From Gammaproteobacteria bacterium (GTDB taxonomy: Bacteria > Pseudomonadota > Gammaproteobacteria > Steroidobacterales > Steroidobacteraceae), in assembly GCA_003137095.1 (NCBI GenBank), contig PLET01000037.1:33898-67185 (forward strand): 33,288 nt of DNA, read 5' to 3'. Shown piece after piece: positions 7,208 to 15,881 of this stretch. Below the pieces are notes generated by a model that saw only the letters and a list, made by a program, of their open reading frames with translations, was not told the origin of the DNA and made no database searches. The position numbers and the translations under genes were made by a program. The number at the start of each line of letters is the position of its first letter. Within the stretch, counting starts at the first letter, position 1.

Positions 7208-8622
7208 TCTGAAGAACTGACCGGATCGAGTCCCAGGTCCGCCGCGGCCGCGTGCAGCCGGTCCGATTCCAAATCCAGCGAACGGCAGGCGAGAAGGTAC
7301 ACGGCGGCGGATACCGGCAACCCGACCAGCATGGCGATATCGGCGCCGCCGAGCGCGGCGGCGACGGGACCGGTGTAGATCCCGGTGCTGAAGAAGGGGA
7401 TCATGACCGCGAAACCGATGCCGTAGGCCGACAGGCCCCGCCAGTTCCACCTGCCGTACATGCCGCGCGCATTGAAGATTTCTCGCACCGAATAATGGCC
7501 CTTGCGCACCACATAGAAGTCGACCAGGTTGATGGCCGTCCATGGAGTGAACAGGTACAAAAGCACCGCCAGAAACTCGCCGAATTTCTCCACGAAATCG
7601 TGCGATGAGGCGAGTGCGATGCCGGTCGCAGCCAGTGCGGAGACCAGCAGGGTCACGAGGCGTTTGGCGAGGGTCGGCCGGCCCGGTTTGAGCGAGTCAG
7701 CCACGCACAGCAGGGTCAGCGATGCACCGTAGAAGTTCAGCGACGTGATGGTCACCAGCCCAAACAGCGAGCACACCAGAAGCGGCTTGCCGAATCCCGG
7801 AAATACGCCGTCCGCCGCCGTACGCAGCGCCGCAGCCACTTCCAGCGACGGATACAGCGACGCGGCCAGCGTGCCCACCAACATGGTCCATGCGCCGCCG
7901 ATGAAGGCGCCGAGATAGGTCCACCAGAACGAGGCGCTCACACCCACATCGCGGGGCAGGTAGCGCGAATAGTCGGACACATAGATGGACCAGGAAATCT
8001 GATACGAAGCGGCCGCAAAAAACTGCGCGAGGAAGGCGACTGCGCGGAGGTTTCCCAGATCGAGCTGGGCGGCGGGCAGCGGCTGCCGGACCGCGGCGCA
8101 CACGGTGAACACCAGCAGCGCGGCGATCAGGAGATAGGCGATCCAGCGCTGCGCCAAGTGAATGAGGTCATAGCCGACCACCGCCAGCGACACCGACAAA
8201 ACCGAGAAGATCAGCATGATCGAGGTCGAATCCCCGCCGTACAGCGAGCGTACCGTCTGCGCCGCCAGGATCTGATTGAACGCGTTGAAGCCGATGTAGG
8301 CGATCAGCGCCACGCCCCATACCAGGAGCGCGCCAAGGTAGCCGAATTGCGGCCGCGACTGGATCATCTGTGCGAGGCCTAGCTGCGGACCCTGGGTTGA
8401 ATGGAATGCCATGAAGAACGTGCCGAAGGCGCTGCCCAGGACCACGGCCACCGCCATCCAGACGAAGTTGCCGCCGAGCGCGATGCCCACGACGCCCGTG
8501 GCGACCGTCGCCAGGTGTGCATCCCCGGAAAACCACACCGGCCACAGATGCCACACCTTGCCGTGCCGTTCGGCCAGGGGCACGTAATCGATGGAGCGTC
8601 GTTCGATGAAGCGGTCGGCCAT
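7204..8622 (-). CDS. NCS1-family nucleobase/cation symporter-like permease
   Basis: A 472-residue integral membrane protein with about twelve hydrophobic segments. The central ASYQISWSIYVSDYSRYLP stretch is characteristic of the NCS1 (purine-cytosine permease) family. These proteins import cytosine, uracil, purines, allantoin, hydantoin or thiamine with a cation; the substrate here cannot be read from sequence. The short N-terminal R-S-I-D-Y-V-P segment before the first helix is also family-typical. No catabolic gene for a nucleobase is next to it. There is no good Shine-Dalgarno, and a -10-like TAGTAT lies about nine bases upstream of the ATG. Confidence 0.88.
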   Translation of the reverse strand: MADRFIERRSIDYVPLAERHGKVWHLWPVWFSGDAHLATVATGVVGIALGGNFVWMAVAVVLGSAFGTFFMAFHSTQGPQLGLAQMIQSRPQFGYLGALLVWGVALIAYIGFNAFNQILAAQTVRSLYGGDSTSIMLIFSVLSVSLAVVGYDLIHLAQRWIAYLLIAALLVFTVCAAVRQPLPAAQLDLGNLRAVAFLAQFFAAASYQISWSIYVSDYSRYLPRDVGVSASFWWTYLGAFIGGAWTMLVGTLAASLYPSLEVAAALRTAADGVFPGFGKPLLVCSLFGLVTITSLNFYGASLTLLCVADSLKPGRPTLAKRLVTLLVSALAATGIALASSHDFVEKFGEFLAVLLYLFTPWTAINLVDFYVVRKGHYSVREIFNARGMYGRWNWRGLSAYGIGFAVMIPFFSTGIYTGPVAAALGGADIAMLVGLPVSAAVYLLACRSLDLESDRLHAAAADLGLDPVSSSD

Positions 8623-8687
8623 GCGCGGAAAATACTATCACCCCGCGCCGGCAGGCGTCGCACAGATGGAGTCTGCGGCCGCCCGCG

Positions 8688-10814
8688 TCAGGCCGCGTAT
8701 TCGCCGACGGGAACCGCCTGGGTGACCTCCTGGCCGCCCGTGCCGAGCCTGAGAAGATCCTCGAGATTCTCCACCGTCACCGGTTTGCTCACCAGAAATC
8801 CCTGTATCTGGTCGCAGCCGTGCTTGCGCAGGAAATCGACCTGCTCGACCACCTCGACGCCTTCGGCGATGACCTTGAGACGCAACTCGCGCGCCATCGC
8901 GATGATGGCCGCACAAATCGCGGCATCGTCGCTGCTGACGTGCAGGTCCTTGACGAAGGAACGGTCGATCTTCAGCGTATCGACCGGAAATTGCTTGAGA
9001 TAGCCGAGCGATGAATAGCCGGTGCCGAAATCGTCGATTGACAGGGTAACACCCGCCGCCCGCAGCCGGTTCAGGGCGGCCGTCGTCTCCCCGACGTTGC
9101 GCATCAAAACGCTCTCGGTAATCTCGATCTCCAGCTGCTGCGGCTTGATGCCGAATTGCCGCGTGGCGCGCAGCACCGAATCCACGAAATCCTCGCGCGC
9201 GAACTGCTGCGGCGACACGTTGACCGCGATCGTCAGATATCCGAGCCCCTGGCCAGCCCAGATCTTGAGCTGTTTGCACGCCTCGTGAACCACCCATTCG
9301 CCGAGCGGCACGATCATGCCGGTCTCCTCGGCGAGCGCAATGAAAGAGCCCGGCGGGATCCAGCCGCGGCTGGCATGGTGCCATCGCAGCAGCGCTTCGA
9401 CTCCGACGATGGTGCCGGACGACAAGTCCATCTTCGGTTGATAGCACAGGGTGAAGTCGTTGGCTTCGAAGGCCCGCCGCAGATCCGATTCGAGTTCCAT
9501 CCGGTCGAGCGATCGCACGTTCATCGATTCGCCGTAGAACGCATGGCCGTTGCGGCCCTGATCCTTGGCCTGGTACATGGCCATGTCGGCCTTGACCATC
9601 AGATCCTCCATCTCCGTGCCGTCCCGAGGAAACAGCGCGATGCCGATGCTCGGGGTGACCACGAAGCGGTGGCCGCCGCAGCTGAACGGCTCGGCGAGCG
9701 CCTGGCGCACGCGGGTCGCGATCGCAGCGGCCTGCGAGTCCTCGGTCAAACCGGTCAGCAGCACCACGAATTCATCACCGCCTACGCGCGCAATGCGGGT
9801 GTCGCCTGTGCCCGGCTCGGGACCGGCCTGCGCGACATAGTCCGTGGGTCGGATGCTGCTCTCCAGACGGCGGGCTACATCCTGCAACAGCGAGTCGCCG
9901 ACCGCGTGGCCAAGGTTGTCGTTGATCCGCTTGAAGCGGTCCAGGTCGAGGTACAGCAGCGCGATCTTGTGTCCGGTACGTTCGGCGATGCGGATCGCCC
10001 GCCGCAGTTCGCGGCCGACGAGTTGGCGGTTCGGCAGGCCGGTCAATGTGTCGTAATAGGCCAGATACTGGATGCGGGCCTCGGCGCGCCGGCGCTCCGT
10101 GGAATCCCGCATCACCACGAGAAAGGCGCCGTCGGGTCTGGGGCACAGCCGCGCCTCGAAAGCGCGCTGCGCGTTGCCGCTGCCGATGGAGAATTCGTAA
10201 CTCTGCACGCCGGCGCCGTCCTGCGCCTGCATCGCCTGGCGGGCTTTGCGCGCAACGTCGGCGGGCAGCACCTCCTCGAAGGACTTGCCGACTTGACCCT
10301 CGCCGGCGCCGGCTTCACCGGCCAGGCGCTCGAGCACGATGCCGTGCGAATCCACCACGAAAATGGTGTCCGGCAGGGCGCGCAGCAGTTCGCGGTTGCG
10401 CAGATCGCTTGCCTGCAGCGCGCGCACGTTCTTGTGGCTGCGATGCAGGAATTCGAGGCGGTGCGGAAGCATCGCCCAGAGGATCGGCTTGTTGACGAAG
10501 TCCGTGGCGCCCATCCGGTAGGCGCGGCCGATGGATTCGGTATCGTAGTTGCCGGTGACCATGACGATCGGCACGTCGAGTCCGGCCGGATGCGCACGAA
10601 TCTGCGCGCACAAATCGAAGCCGGGACTGCCGGGTTTCTCCACCTCGATCAGCACCAGATCGGGTGCATGTTGCTCGAAGGCGGCCATGACGCTCTGGCT
10701 CTCGCCGGCCGCCACCGCGTTGAATCCCGCCAGCTGCAGCGTGTCGATGGCGACGATGCCGAACACCGGATCCTCATCGACGATCAACACTGTGGTTCTG
10801 GCGCGGTTTTCCAT
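8688..10814 (-). CDS. REC-PAS-GGDEF-EAL cyclic-di-GMP signalling protein
   Basis: A cytoplasmic 708-residue protein that may both make and break cyclic di-GMP. Domains: receiver (about 7-120), PAS (about 140-240), GGDEF (about 250-430) with an intact GGDEF at 345-349, and EAL (about 440-690) with EALLRW (473-478), NVSPQQF and DDFGTGYSS (594-602). In the receiver, the acidic pocket, Thr87 and Lys109 are kept, but the phosphorylated aspartate is replaced by Glu57. An RxxD at 322-325 could be an inhibitory site, but an insertion separates it from GGDEF. ATG at 10814 is chosen; TTG at 10823 is possible. A promoter is predicted just upstream. No partner kinase is adjacent. Confidence 0.95.
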   Translation of the reverse strand: MENRARTTVLIVDEDPVFGIVAIDTLQLAGFNAVAAGESQSVMAAFEQHAPDLVLIEVEKPGSPGFDLCAQIRAHPAGLDVPIVMVTGNYDTESIGRAYRMGATDFVNKPILWAMLPHRLEFLHRSHKNVRALQASDLRNRELLRALPDTIFVVDSHGIVLERLAGEAGAGEGQVGKSFEEVLPADVARKARQAMQAQDGAGVQSYEFSIGSGNAQRAFEARLCPRPDGAFLVVMRDSTERRRAEARIQYLAYYDTLTGLPNRQLVGRELRRAIRIAERTGHKIALLYLDLDRFKRINDNLGHAVGDSLLQDVARRLESSIRPTDYVAQAGPEPGTGDTRIARVGGDEFVVLLTGLTEDSQAAAIATRVRQALAEPFSCGGHRFVVTPSIGIALFPRDGTEMEDLMVKADMAMYQAKDQGRNGHAFYGESMNVRSLDRMELESDLRRAFEANDFTLCYQPKMDLSSGTIVGVEALLRWHHASRGWIPPGSFIALAEETGMIVPLGEWVVHEACKQLKIWAGQGLGYLTIAVNVSPQQFAREDFVDSVLRATRQFGIKPQQLEIEITESVLMRNVGETTAALNRLRAAGVTLSIDDFGTGYSSLGYLKQFPVDTLKIDRSFVKDLHVSSDDAAICAAIIAMARELRLKVIAEGVEVVEQVDFLRKHGCDQIQGFLVSKPVTVENLEDLLRLGTGGQEVTQAVPVGEYAA

Positions 10815-10861
10815 GCTAGGCAAGGCCCTGGCTCCGACAATCCGGGGTCGGTGATCCCGTC

Positions 10862-10890
10862 GTTATATTAGCGAGTCGCCATGCGGGCAA
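10862..10890 (-). promoter_or_regulatory. Predicted promoter of the GGDEF-EAL gene
   Basis: On the minus strand, TTGCCC (10890-10885), a 17-base spacer and TATAAC (10867-10862) match the sigma-70 consensus at 4 of 6 and 5 of 6 positions. Transcription would begin near 10855, about 40 bases before the ATG. The rest of the 10815-11081 intergenic stretch shows no gene and no convincing terminator for the upstream beta-glucosidase. Confidence 0.5.
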
Positions 10891-11081
10891 GGGCAATACG
10901 GACGGATTCGAGAACCGAGTCACATTGGTCGGTGCGGCACGTCGCGGGGGCGGCGCGCAGCGGCGATGGGTGCGAACCCAAGGCGAAGAACTGCGTGGTC
11001 CGTCCCATTAAATGAACTGCAGGTCGGAGTACTGGGACAATGCGCGTGTGAGCGTGGGCGGGAACCGGGCCGCTGCCGCGG

Positions 11082-13226
11082 TCAGACGAAAACGCGGATG
11101 ATCTCGACCAGCAGCACCGATCGCTGCGCACTTGGACCGACCAGTATCTCGACCTCCCCGGCTTCGAGCACCGGCTCGAGACCTGCACCGAGAAATCGCA
11201 GCTCCGAGGCCGGCAGCTGCAGCTCCACCGTGCCGCGGCCGCCCGGTTGCAGATCGATCTTGCCGAAGCCCTTGAGCTCGAGAACCGGTCGCGCAACCTG
11301 CGCCAGTTTGTCGTGGGTGAACAGAAAAATGGTTTCCTCCGCGGCCCGCTCGCCCACATTGCTCACATCGACGCGAACCGTGAGGGTGTCGGCCGCCGTC
11401 ACCCGGCGCGGCCACACCTGCAGATTCGACAGCGTGAAGCGGCCGTAGCCGAGGCCGTGCCCGAAATGAAACAGCGGCTCGTTCGGGACATCGAGATACT
11501 TGCCCGTGAAATGGTCATTGGGATTCGCCGGGCGGCCGCCCGGCCGCTGGCCGAAATACAGAGGAATCTGTCCCGCGGCCCGCGCCCAGGTGACCGGCGT
11601 GCGTCCGCTCGGCGACACACGGCCCGTGATCACGTCGGCGATGGCATTGCCGGCCTCGCAGCCGGGAAACCAGGCCGCGATCACCGACCCGGCCTTCTCC
11701 ACCAGCCACGGCACGATCAGAGGTCGACCCGAGAACAGCAGCACGATGACCGGGGTGCCCGAGGACCGGGCCCGCCCGAGCACCGCCTCGGCGAATTCGC
11801 GCTGGCGTCCGGGAAGCCCCAGATGCGCACGGCTCGCCGCCTCGCCGCTCATGCGCGCCGCCTCGCCCAGGCACAGTACAATCGCCTCCGCATCCGTGCA
11901 CACCTCGAGCGCGTGCTCAATCCCCGTCATGCCCTCGCCGTCGATATCCACGCCCGGCGCATACCGGATGTCGGCGGCCAGCGCGGCACGCAGGCCCGCC
12001 AGCACGCTCACCTGGCCCTCCGCCTCGGCGACCCCACACCAGGGACCCCGCATTTCTGCTGCCGCATCCGCCAGCGGGCCGACGACGGCCAGCCGGCGCA
12101 CGCCGGCAGCCAGGGGCAGCGCTGCGCGATGATTCTTGAGCAGCACCAGGGAGCGCGCCGCGACGTCGCGCGCCAACTGCCGGCGCCGACCCACCGCGGC
12201 GGCATCCTCCGGTGCAGCCCCGCGGCGATAGGGGTCGTCGAACAGGCCCAGGCGCTGCTTGAGCGTCAACACCCGCCGCACTGCCCGATCGATCTGCGCC
12301 ACGGTCACGAGCCCGCGCGCCAGCGCAATCGGCAGGCCGCGTCGGTAGGCATCGGACATCATGTCGATATCAACGCCGGCGTTGAGCGCCAGCGCCGCCG
12401 CTTCGGCGAGATCCGCGGCGACACCGTGCTGGCGCAGTTCGCCAATGGCGTTGTAATCGCTGATGATGACGCCATCGAAACCAAGCCGCCCTCGCAGCCA
12501 ATCCTGGAGCAGTGCAACATGGGCAGTCATCGGCAGACCCGCCAGATCGGTGAATGCCGGCATCAGCGCCGCCACGCCGGCGGCCACCGCCGCCTCGAAC
12601 GGCGGCAGGTGCACTTCGCGCAGGGTGCGCTCGGAGATGTCGACCGAGGCGTATTCGCGTCCGGCAGTCACCGGTCCATAGCCCACGTAGTGTTTGGCGA
12701 CCGCCGCCAGCGCATCGGCCGCAGCAAGATCGGGTCCCTGGTAACCCAGGACCTTGGCCTGCGCCATGCGCATGCCCACGAAGGGATCCTCGCCCGGACC
12801 CTCGGCGCTGCGGCCCCAGCGCGGATCGCGCGCCACATCGAGCATGGGCGCGAAGGTCATGGCGAGCCCGTCGGCGGCCGCTTCGCGGGCGGATTCGCGC
12901 GCGGTCAGCGACCAGACCTGCGGATCGAAGGTTGCCGCTTCCCCCAGCGGTACGGGAAACGCGGTGCGATAGCCGTGAATGACGTCGAATCCGAACAGCA
13001 ACGGGATGCCGAGCCGCGATTCCTGCACCGCCAGCCGCTGCATCTCGCGCACCGGTTCGGCGCCCACCAGATTGAGCAGATTGCCGATCGTGCCCGCCTT
13101 GATGGCCTCGGTGGAGTCGCCGGCGATGATCGGACCGGTGACCGCGTAGCCGGCGGCCGTCATGGTGAGCTGACCGAGCTTCTCGGCCAGCGTCATCTCC
13201 CCCATCAGCGTCTCAATTCGGTCCAC
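11082..13226 (-). CDS. Glycoside hydrolase family 3 beta-glucosidase (BglX-like)
   Basis: A 714-residue GH3 enzyme expected to remove terminal beta-linked glucose or a related sugar by a retaining mechanism. The N-terminal TIM-barrel domain shows FGFDVIHG, a DPRWGR block, the KH pair (178-179) and the nucleophile Asp257 in VIISDYNA. The second alpha/beta domain runs from about 340 to 560, and a C-terminal fibronectin-III-like domain from about 620 on. The start is GTG at 13226 with GAGGAG six bases upstream, directly before the typical IETLMGEMTLAEKLGQL opening. The longer frame to 13421 overlaps the divergent ABC gene. With this start there is no signal peptide, so the enzyme is predicted to be cytoplasmic, unlike E. 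coli BglX. Confidence 0.92.
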   Translation of the reverse strand: MDRIETLMGEMTLAEKLGQLTMTAAGYAVTGPIIAGDSTEAIKAGTIGNLLNLVGAEPVREMQRLAVQESRLGIPLLFGFDVIHGYRTAFPVPLGEAATFDPQVWSLTARESAREAAADGLAMTFAPMLDVARDPRWGRSAEGPGEDPFVGMRMAQAKVLGYQGPDLAAADALAAVAKHYVGYGPVTAGREYASVDISERTLREVHLPPFEAAVAAGVAALMPAFTDLAGLPMTAHVALLQDWLRGRLGFDGVIISDYNAIGELRQHGVAADLAEAAALALNAGVDIDMMSDAYRRGLPIALARGLVTVAQIDRAVRRVLTLKQRLGLFDDPYRRGAAPEDAAAVGRRRQLARDVAARSLVLLKNHRAALPLAAGVRRLAVVGPLADAAAEMRGPWCGVAEAEGQVSVLAGLRAALAADIRYAPGVDIDGEGMTGIEHALEVCTDAEAIVLCLGEAARMSGEAASRAHLGLPGRQREFAEAVLGRARSSGTPVIVLLFSGRPLIVPWLVEKAGSVIAAWFPGCEAGNAIADVITGRVSPSGRTPVTWARAAGQIPLYFGQRPGGRPANPNDHFTGKYLDVPNEPLFHFGHGLGYGRFTLSNLQVWPRRVTAADTLTVRVDVSNVGERAAEETIFLFTHDKLAQVARPVLELKGFGKIDLQPGGRGTVELQLPASELRFLGAGLEPVLEAGEVEILVGPSAQRSVLLVEIIRVFV

Positions 13227-13309
13227 GGACGGCTCCTCGGCACCCGGCTGTACGTGCACGCAGACTGATTGATAATGGCAATCGGTTCCCGCAGCACCAA
13301 AGGCCTCCC

Positions 13310-15124
13310 ATGATGAGCAATCGGGCAGATCAGACGAGCCCCGCACCGGATCCTGACGAGGTTGCCCATTCCGGCGTGGTGCCGCAAGCCGCCATGATGC
13401 TGCGCGCCTTGTGGATTTCACCCGTGCGCAACATCCTGTTTGCCTTGTCGGGCGCGACCATCCTGGTGATAGTCGCCACCGCCTACGGCCAGATCCGCCT
13501 CAATCGCTGGAATCAGCCCTTCTACGACGCATTGTCGCACCGAGTGTTCCAGGAATTCCTGGTGCAACTCGGCATTTTCGGGCTGATCGCCGGCGCTTTG
13601 CTGGTGCTCAACGTGGCTCAGATCTGGCTGGTGCAGATGCTGAAGCTCAAGCTGCGTGAGGGATTGGTGCACGATCTGATCCAAAATTGGATGGTTCCCG
13701 GCCGAGCCTTCCGGCTGGCAAACGCCGGCCCCATCGGCGTGAACCCGGATCAGCGCATGCACGAGGATGCACGCCATCTCACCGAACTGTCGGCCGATCT
13801 TGGCGTCGGATTGCTGCAGGCGACGATTCTGCTGGCGACCTTCGTCGAGGTGCTGTGGGCCATTTCGAGCAATTTCGTGTTCCACCTCGCCGGCCGAAGT
13901 GTCGTCATCCCGGGCTACATGGTGTGGGCGGCGGTGTTGTATTCCGGGTCCGCCTCGCTGCTGAGCTATTGGGTTGGCCGCAGCCTGATCAACGGCAATG
14001 CCGACCGCTATGCGCGCGAAGCCGACCTGCGTTTCTCGATGGTGCGCGTCAATGAACACATCGACGCCATCGCAATCGCCGGCGGCGAGGCGGACGAGGC
14101 ACGGCGCATCGAAATCGATCTCGCGGCGGTACTGGCGGCGACGCGCCGGCTGGTGGTCGGCCTCACCAATCTCGCCTGGATCACCTCCGGTTACGGCTGG
14201 TTCACGCTGGTCGCACCGATCCTCGTCGCGGCACCGCTGTATTTCGCCGGAACCATTTCCTTCGGCGGCCTGATGATGGCCTCCGGCGCGTTCATGCAGG
14301 TCCAGTCCTCGCTGCGCTGGTTCGTCGACAATTTCAGCTCCATCGCCGATTGGCGCGCGACGCTGTTGCGCGTCGCCAGCTTCCGCCGCGCCGTGATCAC
14401 CTGCGACGAGCTGCATCCCGTCGAAAGCCGCATCACGGTCGTCGAGGGTGAACCCGGCCGGATCGTCATCGACAATCTGCAGATCACCTCTCCGGCCGGC
14501 TGCACCAAGCTTGCAGAGGCGAGTGTGACGGTGCAGGCGGGCGAACACATTCTCATCGTCGGTGAATCGGGCGCCGGCAAGACACTGCTTTTCCGCGCGC
14601 TCGCCGGCCTGTGGCCATGGGGTTCCGGCCGGGTATCACGCCCGAAGGGCGAATTGCTGCTGTATATGCCGCGCACCCCGTATTTGCCGCCCGGCACTCT
14701 GCGTGAAGTCCTTGCCTATCCGATGAACTTGGACGAATTCGCGGCAGGCGCATTCGCTGATGCGCTCGGTCGCCTGGGTCTCGGGCGCCTGATCCCGCTG
14801 CTGGATACATCCGGACGCTGGGAGCGCGACCTGAGCGAGGACGAACAGCAGGCGTTGAGCTTTGCGCGCACCGTGCTGCATGCGCCGCCCTGGATCATCA
14901 TCGACGAAGTGCTCGAGTCGCTCGAGGAGGACACGCTCATGCAGGTCATTGAGGTCCTCGGCAAGGACCTCGCGCGAAGCGGTATCATCCATATCGGCCG
15001 GGTCGGCGCCTACGACCACTTGTTCACGCGCGTGCTGCATCTGATCAAAGATCCGTCGGCGCGCAGGCTGATACGCCCGGCGGCCGCCGAAGCGGCCGCT
15101 GAACCGGCGGCGCTCGGCGTCTGA
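13310..15124 (+). CDS. SbmA/YddA-type ABC transporter permease-ATPase with degenerate motifs
   Basis: A 604-residue fused half-transporter: about six membrane helices (about 42-345) of the SbmA/BacA-like fold, then a nucleotide-binding domain (about 380-590). Relatives import peptides, bleomycin, cobalamin or acyl-CoA-like substrates. Walker A GESGAGKT (418-425) and Walker B IIIDE (529-533) are intact. Other ATPase motifs are altered: the Q-loop position is Arg455, the signature is LSEDEQ (508-513) with Gly replaced by Asp, the D-loop is replaced by ESLEE, and the H-loop position is Arg564. Two adjacent ATG codons (13310, 13313) serve as start. It is first in a plus-strand operon with the osmoprotectant-type genes, and divergent from the GH3 gene. 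Confidence 0.88.
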   Translation: MMSNRADQTSPAPDPDEVAHSGVVPQAAMMLRALWISPVRNILFALSGATILVIVATAYGQIRLNRWNQPFYDALSHRVFQEFLVQLGIFGLIAGALLVLNVAQIWLVQMLKLKLREGLVHDLIQNWMVPGRAFRLANAGPIGVNPDQRMHEDARHLTELSADLGVGLLQATILLATFVEVLWAISSNFVFHLAGRSVVIPGYMVWAAVLYSGSASLLSYWVGRSLINGNADRYAREADLRFSMVRVNEHIDAIAIAGGEADEARRIEIDLAAVLAATRRLVVGLTNLAWITSGYGWFTLVAPILVAAPLYFAGTISFGGLMMASGAFMQVQSSLRWFVDNFSSIADWRATLLRVASFRRAVITCDELHPVESRITVVEGEPGRIVIDNLQITSPAGCTKLAEASVTVQAGEHILIVGESGAGKTLLFRALAGLWPWGSGRVSRPKGELLLYMPRTPYLPPGTLREVLAYPMNLDEFAAGAFADALGRLGLGRLIPLLDTSGRWERDLSEDEQQALSFARTVLHAPPWIIIDEVLESLEEDTLMQVIEVLGKDLARSGIIHIGRVGAYDHLFTRVLHLIKDPSARRLIRPAAAEAAAEPAALGV

Positions 15125-15134
15125 GCGCCGCCCG

Positions 15135-15881
15135 ATGCTCAAGCTGCAGCATATTCAAAAGGCCTTCAATGGCAAGGCCGTTCTCACGGACGTGAACCTC
15201 ACCGTGCCGAAGGGCGCCACCCACGCTTTGATCGGCTCGAGCGGGTCCGGCAAGACCACGCTGCTGCGGGTCACTCTCGGTCTGATCCCCTTCGAGAAGG
15301 GCTACGTGAAGATCGACGATCAGGCGCTGCTGTCGTTCACTCCGACCGAGTGGGCGGACCGCATCGGCTACGTCCCGCAGGATGGCGGCCTGTTTCCCCA
15401 CCTCACTGGCAGGGACAATGTGTCGTTGATCGCGAAGTTGCGGGGCTGGAAGCCGGCGCGGATCGGGCAGCGCATGCAGGAGCTGCGCAGGCTGGTCGAT
15501 CTCGATCCGGTCATCCTCGAGCGTTTTCCCCACGAACTGAGCGGCGGGCAGAAGCAGCGGCTCGCCATCATGCGCGCGGCGATGATGGATCCGCCGGTGA
15601 TGCTGCTGGATGAACCCATGGGTGCGCTCGATCCGCTCATACGGCGCAGCCTGCAGCAGGAATTGAAGGCCATTTTCCAGCGTCTCGGCAAGACGGTGGT
15701 GCTGGTCACCCACGACCTCGGCGAGGCGGTGTACCTGGCCGAGACGATCACCCTGCTGCACGACGGACGGGTGGTTCAGACCGGCACCTATCAGGAACTG
15801 CTGCAGCAGCCGGCCAGTCCGTTCGTCAGCCAATTCATACACGCGCAGCGTACGCTGCCAGATGCGGGAGATCCGGCATGA
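15135..15881 (+). CDS. ABC transporter ATPase, glycine betaine/choline (OpuCA/ProV-like) type
   Basis: A 248-residue ABC ATPase with Walker A GSSGSGKT (34-41), the signature LSGGQKQ, Walker B VMLLDEP, and a VTHDLGEA switch region typical of ATPases serving osmoprotectant importers. It lacks the CBS pair that OpuA and OpuCA ATPases use to sense ionic strength. The next gene starts inside its stop codon (ATGA overlap) and encodes the matching permease, so the two should form one importer. Ten bases separate it from the preceding ABC half-transporter, with no clear Shine-Dalgarno, suggesting translational coupling. Confidence 0.92.
   Translation: MLKLQHIQKAFNGKAVLTDVNLTVPKGATHALIGSSGSGKTTLLRVTLGLIPFEKGYVKIDDQALLSFTPTEWADRIGYVPQDGGLFPHLTGRDNVSLIAKLRGWKPARIGQRMQELRRLVDLDPVILERFPHELSGGQKQRLAIMRAAMMDPPVMLLDEPMGALDPLIRRSLQQELKAIFQRLGKTVVLVTHDLGEAVYLAETITLLHDGRVVQTGTYQELLQQPASPFVSQFIHAQRTLPDAGDPA

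Noticed and set aside
9156..10871. 571-codon open frame on the plus strand
   Set aside because: Antisense shadow of the GGDEF-EAL gene, with low-complexity composition and no ribosome binding site of note.
11247..13268. 673-codon open frame on the plus strand
   Set aside because: It lies wholly antisense to the GH3 gene, whose catalytic motifs are clear. The product is rich in Arg, His and Gln and has no fold pattern. Such frames are common in GC-rich DNA.
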